Source: Cunninghamia lanceolata
Lineage: Eukaryota; Streptophyta; Pinopsida; Cupressales; Cupressaceae
Assembly (NCBI GenBank): GCA_027924645.1
Contig: BSBN01001687.1
Location: 5,022,001-5,086,000 of the forward strand
Length of the DNA: 64,000 nucleotides
Reading direction: 5' to 3'
Shown here piece after piece: positions 57,064-64,000 of the stretch (positions within the stretch are counted from its first letter, which is position 1; every line of letters starts with the position of its first letter). The notes beneath the pieces were generated by a model that saw nothing but the letters and a program-made list of their open reading frames with translations, made no database searches and was not told where the DNA came from. Both the position numbers and the translations under genes were made by a program.

Positions 57064-57605
57064 TGATGTAGCCAACAACATACACTCAATAAAATTATGC
57101 CATTAATCATGTGTGAGAGCCAAAGATTTGGAACACTAGAAAAAAATACTTCTATTCACCAACTCTATTGCTATAGTGTGAGAAAACTCTCTTATATCAA
57201 AGAAAAAAATAAAAAAATTAAAAAATTACCTTTTTTGGAAGATTTTGACAATTGTCAGATTTTGCCAGTTTAGGTAATTTTACAATCATATCTTAAAAAT
57301 CTAGTTTTTCCCAAAAACTTCCTAAAGCTAAGGTAGGATGAAAAGCCAACTAACATCCTAAATTTGAAACATGAGTTTCAAGTTATTAAGAAAAGCAACT
57401 TTTAAAAAACTAGAGAAAAACACTAAATTGCCATTTTGAGGGCCAAGATGAAAGTTTCAAGCCCCGAAAAAGTGCCAAGATGAGGTCCAATAGACTAGAG
57501 TAGGTTGGAAAACCACCACCCACCTCATAACACATCCACCTGTAAAATTTCATAGAAAACCCACATCTGAGTCAAAAGTTATGACCTCCGAAAATCCTTG
57601 CATCA
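57064..57605 (-). repeat. 5' LTR of chromovirus C
   Basis: 542 bases; see 51920-52462. The right flank TAAGA at 57606-57610 repeats the left flank. Confidence 0.93.
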
Positions 57606-57610
57606 TAAGA

Positions 57611-58065
57611 GAAGGCTTGTAGAAGCCAATGATAGACGAAAGAGTTATACAGATGCTAAGCACATCAAAGGGCATTACACAATGGGAGAGAAAGTTCTCC
57701 TAAGGGTAAAACCTTAGAAGTGTTCCATTAAATTTAAAAAGATGTCCAAATTGACACCTAGATATGTGGGTCACTTCAAAGTTCTTGAAGAAGTCAACCC
57801 AATAGCATACATAATTTCTCTACCGCTAGCTCTTTCCATGATGCATAATGTGTTTCATGTTTCATATTTTAAAAAGTTTAATACTATTGATAACTAAATT
57901 CCTATGCTTGATTGGAATGCTATATAGGTTAAGGACCCAGGGGTGGTGGTGATCGAGCCCATCAAGGTGCTCAAAACATGTAAGCTACGCTTACATAACA
58001 AAGAGGAAAGCACCACCTATGAAAACTATGATGATTTTTATGCTAGATTTCCTCATCTTTTCTGA
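57611..58065 (+). pseudogene. Gypsy B integrase C-terminus and tail
   Basis: Resumes after C with RRLVEANDRRKSYTDAKHIK-like integrase end, then RYVGHFKVLEEVNPIAYIIS and VFHVSYFKKF, then VVVIEPIKVLKTCKLRLHNK and a short tail YDDFYARFPHLF with TGA at 58063. The same block in gypsy A ends ENATWEDYHEFYQKIPHLFE, so B has lost part of the chromodomain-like segment (EESTTYENY). Confidence 0.85.
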
Positions 58066-58150
58066 AAAACTTTTTATTATGTTCACAAAACATTTCTCTT
58101 ATTATGTTGATTGACTATGAAGACATTAAATCATCAAGGATGACGATTCC

Positions 58151-58164
58151 TATGGGGGGAGATA
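58151..58164 (+). promoter_or_regulatory. Polypurine tract of gypsy B
   Basis: TATGGGGGGAGATA abuts the LTR start. Confidence 0.75.
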
Positions 58165-58748
58165 TGTTACATCCCCATCTTGTGATTTAGCTTAATCTTA
58201 CTTTTGCATGGTAATCAAGATAATTAGTTAAGAGTTGAATGATTGGATGTTTGTAGAAATGACAGATTAATCATTGTTTATGAGGAAACTAACTAATGCT
58301 AGTTAGATATGAGATTTCAAGATTGAAATTATTATTTAATTATTATGATTTATCAATCATGTGATGATACACTAATCATGATTTTTTGGTGGTGAGTTTG
58401 AACAAGAAAGTAATCCTTCAAAGATGGAAGGAGAGTATCATTCGAGAGGAAGAGATAGATGTCAGAAAAAAGGGGTTAAACAACCATCTAAGTAGATCAA
58501 ACTTTGTCCTTTGAATCTTTTCTTTAGGTGAGATTACGTCACCCATGTCAGTCATTTATTTTCTCTTTTTGACTTGTCATCTGGATTCTTCTCCACATCT
58601 TTAATGTTGATTCATCAAAATGTTGATGTTCGCAAGAACATCTTTTCGAGTCGTTTGTCGATTCTGAAAAAGTTGTTGTGAACCCTTGTGTTCCACATTT
58701 ATTATCCTACATTATGTTTTGTGGCTATTTTATCTAATTACTTTGTAA
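58165..58748 (+). repeat. 3' LTR of gypsy B, truncated
   Basis: Starts TGTTACATCCCCATCTTG and aligns loosely with the first ~600 bases of the gypsy A LTR. I place its break where a new TGTTGGAAAATG begins at 58749; the exact point is uncertain. The remaining ~2.5 kb of LTR expected from gypsy A is not seen. Confidence 0.65.
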
Positions 58749-59985
58749 TGTTGGAAAATGTCCCCTTGGGGATTTTTCCCTCAAAAGGTTTAACTCCCGG
58801 GTCTTTAATCTACATTTAGGACATATTGCATCATAATTTAACATCACAATGGAATGAACACTAGGTCTTATGACAAATGGGGCCTAGGGGGACCCCTTGA
58901 ACCTAACCTTGCCTAAAATAGGGGGGAGGACTTGGGCACCCGCACCCTAGTCCTACCCTATTTTGGGTCAGTCCCAAATTTCTAGTGTTAGTTTATGACC
59001 ATTATTTGGTCCTTAGACTGACACAGTAAGTTTGAATTACAAAATTCTTGGTGGGAATGTTTGTAGTTGCATATAAAAGCATGTTTAGACATTTATTTGT
59101 AAACTACATTACAATTAGCTATCAATTTACATGAGCATTGGTGATTCAAGGCATTCATTGTGTGGAAGAGCAGATTTGTGTTGTTTTATGTGTTTGTATT
59201 TGTAGATTTCAGCAATCATCTCCTCATGGAATGAAGAGCTTCTTCCTCCCATGAGATCTTCACTACAAGGTGATATCATTTGTGTTTGTAAGAATTTATC
59301 ATTTGGTTTTTACCTCCACCTCCCAAGGGTATGCACTCTCTATTTGATAACAGTGTTCAAAAGACTTAAATGTATCTTTAACGCTTGACTGAGATAATCC
59401 TCTAAACACCACATCCCCCTCCCAAAGTTTTCATGATTGCAGGTTATAGGTTGGAGTTGCAGACAAAGTGGAGTTGCAGGAGGGTACAACAAGGTGTTGG
59501 AATTGCATATCAGAGAAGAAAATAGCACCCTGGACTAGGGCACCCGCTCTTTAGTCCTTGAAGTTTTGCAACAGGAAAATCTCTGGTACAAGAGATACAG
59601 GTTGCAGACCTTGTTCGTAGATCTCAAAAAAAGTAGGGCCTTGGACTTGGGTACCTATTCCTTAGTCCCTAAATTCTCTATCTATGAACCTCGAAAATAG
59701 GTGCACAGTTATTTGTCATTTTACATATATCTGTAGTAGCATTTTCTAATATTCGTCTGTTCGCTGTCGTATTTGCATAATTAGGGTTCTAAGGTATAAT
59801 TAAGCATAAGAGAAGATAATTGGTAATCAAATCATAAAAATACAAGTTTCCCTACATCTCATAGTGATCTAGGGTATGATAGTACATTGCAACTCAACCC
59901 TAGGTCCTTGAATGAAAGGGTGAAAGGAGGATACATACACAAAACTACCAAAAACCAAACTATCCAAATTCCACCCTTTATAATT
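58749..59985 (+). repeat. Putative 5' LTR of element G
   Basis: Begins TGTTGGAAAATGTCCCC right after gypsy B LTR sequence and is followed at 59986 by TGGTGAACCC, like the presumed primer site of element E. Three short related phrases occur at about 58932, 59531 and 59644 (CTTGGGCACCCGC, CTAGGGCACCCGC, CTTGGGTACC, each followed by TTAGTCC or CTAGTCC). There is no second copy in the window, so the LTR identity is inferred. Confidence 0.4.
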
Positions 59986-59995
59986 TGGTGAACCC

Positions 59996-60683
59996 ATGTG
60001 TATTGGACTTGTTTGCATCTTTCTGAGTATTTCTCTTTAGATTTGCATTGATTTTCATTCATTCATATAGTCATTCATCTTATTACATTGGAAATTTTTT
60101 TAAAAAATTGAAAAATTGGAAAAATTGGAAAACAATTTGCATGCTAGGGTTCACATATTGCATTAATTAAATTCAATTTAATCAAATTTATAATTTTTGC
60201 ATTATATCTGAGTTAATTCATAGAAAATTACAAAAAATTATTATTTTACATTGCATTTTCATCATAAAATTGCTAAGGTTTTGTTGAAAATTGTTAATTT
60301 TGCATATAACCTAGTAATTCTAAAATCTAGGGTTTGTAGGTAAAATCTTCTTTCAGATTTTTTAACTAATTTTAGAGACTGATTCAAATTTTCATTTGGC
60401 TGTAGTCTTGTATTTTAGTACAAATTTGCATTTATATTTTAAAATTTTTCTTTTTTGCATTGAAAAATTCAACAAAAACTAGCATTTTCATTGATTATTC
60501 ACTAGATTTGCACTTGCATTTCACATTTTAGGGCTTAGAAATTATTTTTAGATATAAGAGAATTTAATTTTCATCATAAATCAGATTACAATACATTCAC
60601 ATAGCTTTTTACATTAAGATCTCAAACCTAGGGCTTGAAAAACATTGATTTTCACTAGATTTGGCCTTATCGACTCTCTAAAT
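59996..60683. other. AT-rich leader of element G, proximal part
   Basis: No coding frame. Rich in short phrases such as GCATTTTCAT and AAATTTGCA, probably an eroded version of the repeats that follow. Confidence 0.35.
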
Positions 60684-61041
60684 TTGCACCATAGGAGTGT
60701 TGTGAAGAGTATTTTTACAATAATTGGTTTTTTTTAGGATAATTATTTTCTTCCCCTCATAAAAATATTTATAACACCTTTTTATTGGGCTCTTGTATTG
60801 AAAATTTGGTGAAAAAATGCACATCTTTGCTATTTTTGCCCTAGGGTTTGGCATAGTTTGCACTCCAAGTGTGTTGTGACAAATTTTATGGATTGAGGTG
60901 ATTGATATCATTACTTTTATTTTCTACACCTCCTAAAATTATTTACAACACCCCTTTTTCTAGGTATTGGAGTTGAAAAATCATGAAAAATAGTCTATTT
61001 TTGCTATATTTTCACTAGGGTTTGATCTTGAACGTGCCAAA

Positions 61042-62111
61042 TGTAGTTAGGGTAAAATTGCAAATCAGGGAAAATGAATAAATAGCAATGATAAAAACCC
61101 TAGCAATGCACAATGAAGTACAAGACAACATGAAAATCAAAATAACAAATGTAAATGCAAACCGATCTCCATGCTATGCTTGATTTATCTCAATTGCTCT
61201 TCTCCACCTAGCATGAGCATGCAAGATTTTGAAGGATTATTGTTGGAAGAATGTTGGGTGCTCACTTCTGTAGCATAACATTAAGATGAAGATACTAGAA
61301 TGAATGATAGATGAAGGATGCAAAGGCTCTAATGATATTTCAACAGCATGTGGATACTTGAGGATCAATGCATCTTAGAAAATTTGGTAGAATAAGGGTA
61401 CTTGAGTCTCAATGCATTGCTAATGGCTTGTGAGGCATTTGATTTATAGGCTTGGCTTAGTTCAAATGGATGGCTAGGATCAATCAAGGCTTTAGATGAA
61501 ATGGATGGATAGGATTAAGTTAGGTTTCCTTGCACATCAAGAAATTGTAGTCATGTGACATGTGGCAAGGGAAGATAAGGCTTAGGTGTGCTTGTGTAGA
61601 TAAATACTAAAATTAGGTCCCATTAGTTGTGCATGTGAAAGACAAAAGTTATACTACAACACATGATTAAGGGGAAATGGATAAATGTCAAGGTGAGATG
61701 AAAGGTCATGTGACTTAATTCAAATAAAATATTTGAAGTAGTTGGGATATAGTTAGAAATTAATTAAATAAATAAAATTTATTTAATTAATTGGATAGAT
61801 GAATAGGATGGGATAAGATATGATGTGAAAATTAATTAAATAAATAAAATTTATTTAATTAATTGGAAAGTGGGATTATGCATGTGAAATTAATTAAATA
61901 AATAAAATTTATTTAATTAATTGGCTAACCGGGATAAGGATGGGATTGAATGGGATTTAATTAAATAAATAAAATTTATTTAATTAATTGGCTAATGGAT
62001 AAATGAAATTAGGAGTGGGATTTAGGATAAAATGCTACATGATGTCTAAGTGATGTTTTAACAAGGTGTTGCTAGTCATGGACAAAGTTGGGACAAATTT
62101 GGGTGTCTACA
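61042..62111 (-). mobile_element. Solo LTR of the E family, minus orientation
   Basis: On the minus strand it starts TGTAGACACCC and ends CTAACTACA, with R/U5 matching E LTRs (ATCTTGCATGCTCATGC, AGCATGGA). It holds four near-identical AT hairpins (61758-61989). It sits in the middle of a tandem repeat with no extra bases and no target duplication at these borders. Confidence 0.82.
61758..61989. repeat. Array of four AT-rich perfect hairpins
   Basis: Copies at 61758-61792, 61830-61864, 61888-61922 and 61955-61989. Each has a 16-base stem AATTAATTAAATAAAT, a loop AAA and the complementary stem (the fourth has one changed base), spaced 58-72 bases apart. Looser versions sit in the same part of the E LTRs at about 22155-22315 and 42565-42800. 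Confidence 0.92.
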
Positions 62112-62455
62112 GGTTGTGATAAATATTTTGGCATTAGGTGGCTGTTATTACTAATATAATTTTATTTCAATCATCATTTTCCTCACAACACCATTTGTCA
62201 TGCTCTTTTGCATTGACATTTGGTGAACAATCGCATATTTTAGCATATTTTCACTACATTTTAACTTGTCATCATCTTAGATTTGCATCAAGAGTGTGTT
62301 GTGACGGATTTTATTGCCATTTTGGACTAATATCAGACATATTATTTTCTACCCCTTATCAAAATCCTTACAACACCTTTTCTTTCATATATTTACATTG
62401 AATAAGTACAAAAAATCAAGCATTTTAGGTCATGTTTGTACATAGTTTTGCATTC

Positions 62456-63283
62456 ATGGATTCTCCTAAAAGCTCATCTTTGGAAGATTTATTTGAGTAC
62501 ATTATGAATTATGATAACTTATACAAATTACCTGATATGCATCCTCAAGTCTTGCATCAAATTGCATATATCTATAACATTGACTTGTCAACTACTTCTA
62601 CTTGTGGTGTGTTTCGAACTATAGCTTATTTTGAGAGCTTTGTCACTATTGTAAGTGTTTTTCCTTCAATCTTGGAAAACATTACTAGTTCTATTCCAAT
62701 CAATAACCAAGAGGAAAGTAGTGGTGAAAATTATATCCCCTCTCTTCCTTCATTTTGTGATGATATAATGAATATCATTGCTAAAACATATGGAGATGAT
62801 ATTGACAATGATTATGAAAACAATGATAACTCAAATGAGAAGACTAGGGATAGCTTTAGGAATTCCACTACTCTCCCTGGCCAAGATGAAGCATTAGTGA
62901 ATGAAGAGCTCCCTTTAACAAGGAATATTCCATGGGTAGACAATGAGCATTCATTTAACAATAATCAAAATCTTGCCTTAGTGCATGAAACCTCTATGGA
63001 TCATCCCATCAACCTTCTTCCTTTAGTTGATTGTGCACACACCTTGGATTTAACTAAGGAAGAGAAGACCTTTAATGTCTCTCCTTTGTTTGAATATTCA
63101 AGTCATTTGGACATTACTAAGAGGATAGTGAATAAGTATGCTAGTAAGCTTCAACAAGAAAACATTCCACCCAACATCAAGTCAAACCAAGAAGCATTTA
63201 AGAACGAACAAAAGAATAATGACAAAGATGTGGCAATGGTACCTTACACACCTTTTATCTCTAACATTCATGAGTGGAAATAA
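62456..63283 (+). CDS. Unrecognised ORF in element G (Gag position)
   Basis: Start taken at ATG 62456 (MDSPKSSSLEDLFEYIMNYD); an in-frame ATG at 62432 would add eight residues. It runs 275 codons to TAA at 63281. The N-terminal ~80 residues look folded (HPQVLHQIAYIYNIDLS, GVFRTIAYFESFVTIVSVFP). The rest is hydrophilic, rich in Asn, Asp and Glu (DDIDNDYENNDNSNEKTRD), with no zinc knuckle and no transmembrane segment. Past the stop the frame continues with plausible residues (DNLIVDDF), so TAA may be a recent mutation. It follows a repeat-bearing leader as element E's ORF does. Intact length in this decayed region is unusual. Function unknown. Confidence 0.55.
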   Translation: MDSPKSSSLEDLFEYIMNYDNLYKLPDMHPQVLHQIAYIYNIDLSTTSTCGVFRTIAYFESFVTIVSVFPSILENITSSIPINNQEESSGENYIPSLPSFCDDIMNIIAKTYGDDIDNDYENNDNSNEKTRDSFRNSTTLPGQDEALVNEELPLTRNIPWVDNEHSFNNNQNLALVHETSMDHPINLLPLVDCAHTLDLTKEEKTFNVSPLFEYSSHLDITKRIVNKYASKLQQENIPPNIKSNQEAFKNEQKNNDKDVAMVPYTPFISNIHEWK

Positions 63284-64000
63284 GATAATTTGATTGTTGA
63301 TGACTTCTAGCATGGGCCTCTCTACATGTAAGTATCTCTAACCCTTTATCTCTCTCATGATGTGCTTCCCCTGTGATGTGTTATGTGTTGTTTAGGCCTC
63401 TTGGGATGACCCATGATTCTCTCGTAAGGACCGGGATACCAAGAAATTGCCTCTACTGTGACCTTCTTCTATTTGCATAATCATTCTTCTATATTGCCTC
63501 TCTCTCTGATTTCATTATTGTGTGTTGTGTCTTATAGACATAGCATTGCGGTTGGTGAATTGGGGGAACCCTCCTACATGGCTGTCCCTAAGACACTTGT
63601 TTCTCCTCTCTTATTTATTATTTCCCTTCCTCTAGTGTTTCTTTCTAGGGACGAATGACGAAAAACATTTATACTAATGCAAACCTAGAGTCCCTTTAGC
63701 GAGAAATAAAAAGTTGGACTTAGTTCCTAATATGACGATGGGGTTGTATATCTTATCCAACGCTTGGCTAGTAGAAGCACTCGTGCTTTTTGCATGGTGA
63801 TTTTGATGTTGTTCTATCTCATTTACAAATCATAACAATACTGCTGCTCCGTGTACTTTGTCTATCTTGAATATTGCATGCCTTAGATTTCATATGCATT
63901 ATCATGATTGTGTAGACACTAACATGTTTCTTATAGGGATGTGTTTGTGGGAACATTTGGTGATAGTAAAGTACATGTCACCTCTAGGGGGCATGGGCTT
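63284..64000 (+). other. Downstream part of element G, unassigned
   Basis: CT-rich non-coding sequence, with one short open frame at 63458-63658 that I do not support as a gene. The element continues beyond the window. Confidence 0.35.

Larger units (their letters stand above)
51920..57605 (-). mobile_element. Chromovirus C: complete Ty3/gypsy element inside gypsy B
   Basis: LTRs 51920-52462 and 57064-57605 (plus-strand edges TGATGTAGCC and GCATCA), perfect TAAGA duplication (51915-51919, 57606-57610), primer site at 57050-57061, and polypurine tract at 52463-52474. The gag-pol on the minus strand has one clear frameshift and several stops. Structurally complete but inactive. It splits the integrase of gypsy B. 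Confidence 0.95.
47230..58748 (+). mobile_element. Gypsy element B (5'-truncated, three insertions)
   Basis: Begins inside protease directly after the CACTA end and runs through RT, RNase H, integrase and C-terminus to a 3' LTR starting TGTTACATCCCC at 58165, the same LTR start as gypsy A. The 5' LTR and gag are absent from the window. It is interrupted by 48043-49060 (Copia-type solo LTR), 49848-50677 (solo LTR) and 51920-57605 (complete chromovirus C). The coding matches gypsy A domain by domain. Confidence 0.88.
60684..62430 (+). repeat. Tandem repeat of ~170-185 bases, interrupted by an LTR
   Basis: Four units start at about 60684, 60858, 61028 and 62283, each with TTGCA followed by GTGTTGTGA and later a TATTTTCT..CC..TTACAACACC segment. 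The third unit is split by the LTR 61042-62111; its halves rejoin with the expected length. The array precedes the ORF at 62456, like a repeat-bearing leader. Confidence 0.75.

Noticed and set aside
1..64000. CRISPR arrays, bacterial operons, ribosome-binding sites, rRNA or tRNA genes
   Set aside because: The content is eukaryotic retrotransposon DNA; repeats here are LTRs, leader repeats or palindromes. The tRNA-like matches are primer-binding sites only.

Overview
This 64 kb window is land-plant nuclear DNA made almost entirely of nested, decayed LTR retrotransposons. A degenerate PPR-DYW coding fragment (a land-plant family), plant-type primer-binding sites, very long LTRs and the lack of any intact gene all point to a large plant genome. 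A gymnosperm is my best guess from architecture, but no sequence here proves it.

Layout. (1) 1-16244: gypsy A, a chromodomain-type Ty3/gypsy element with LTRs of about 3.1 kb (the 5' LTR is cut by the window edge). Its reverse transcriptase (RT) is split by a complete Copia element (5112-11281, TSD TAACA). (2) 16245-22030: old intergenic DNA with a DUF4283-like fragment, a ribosomal protein L8 (uL2) pseudogene piece, a short tandem repeat, a foldback, and the last codons of a PPR-DYW pseudogene on the minus strand. (3) 22031-43311: element E, a roughly 21.3 kb composite whose outer LTRs flank an internal region without pol. E sits inside the DYW domain: the coding sequence stops at 43312 and resumes at 22030. 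E carries a solo LTR (25218-26615), short-interior element F (27033-30628, itself holding a solo LTR) and minus-strand element D (32541-40936), which encodes a coiled-coil/CCHC Gag and a second unrecognised ORF. (4) 43312-47229: the rest of the PPR fragment, a solo LTR, a LINE-like 3' end, and a CACTA-type transposon end. (5) 47230-58748: gypsy B, a relative of gypsy A. It is interrupted by a Copia-type solo LTR at the same RT codon where A is interrupted, by a second solo LTR, and by complete minus-strand chromovirus C (51920-57605). (6) 58749-64000: the probable 5' part of another large element (G) with leader tandem repeats, a solo LTR of the E family and an unrecognised 283-residue ORF.

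Nothing looks like a functional host gene. The coding relics are retroelement gag/pol, degraded by in-frame stops and a few frameshifts, plus two host pseudogene fragments. The target-site duplications let the order of insertion be read directly. The least explained components are the pol-less elements E, D and G with their novel ORFs, the arrays of AT palindromes in E-family LTRs, and the matching insertion points in A and B.
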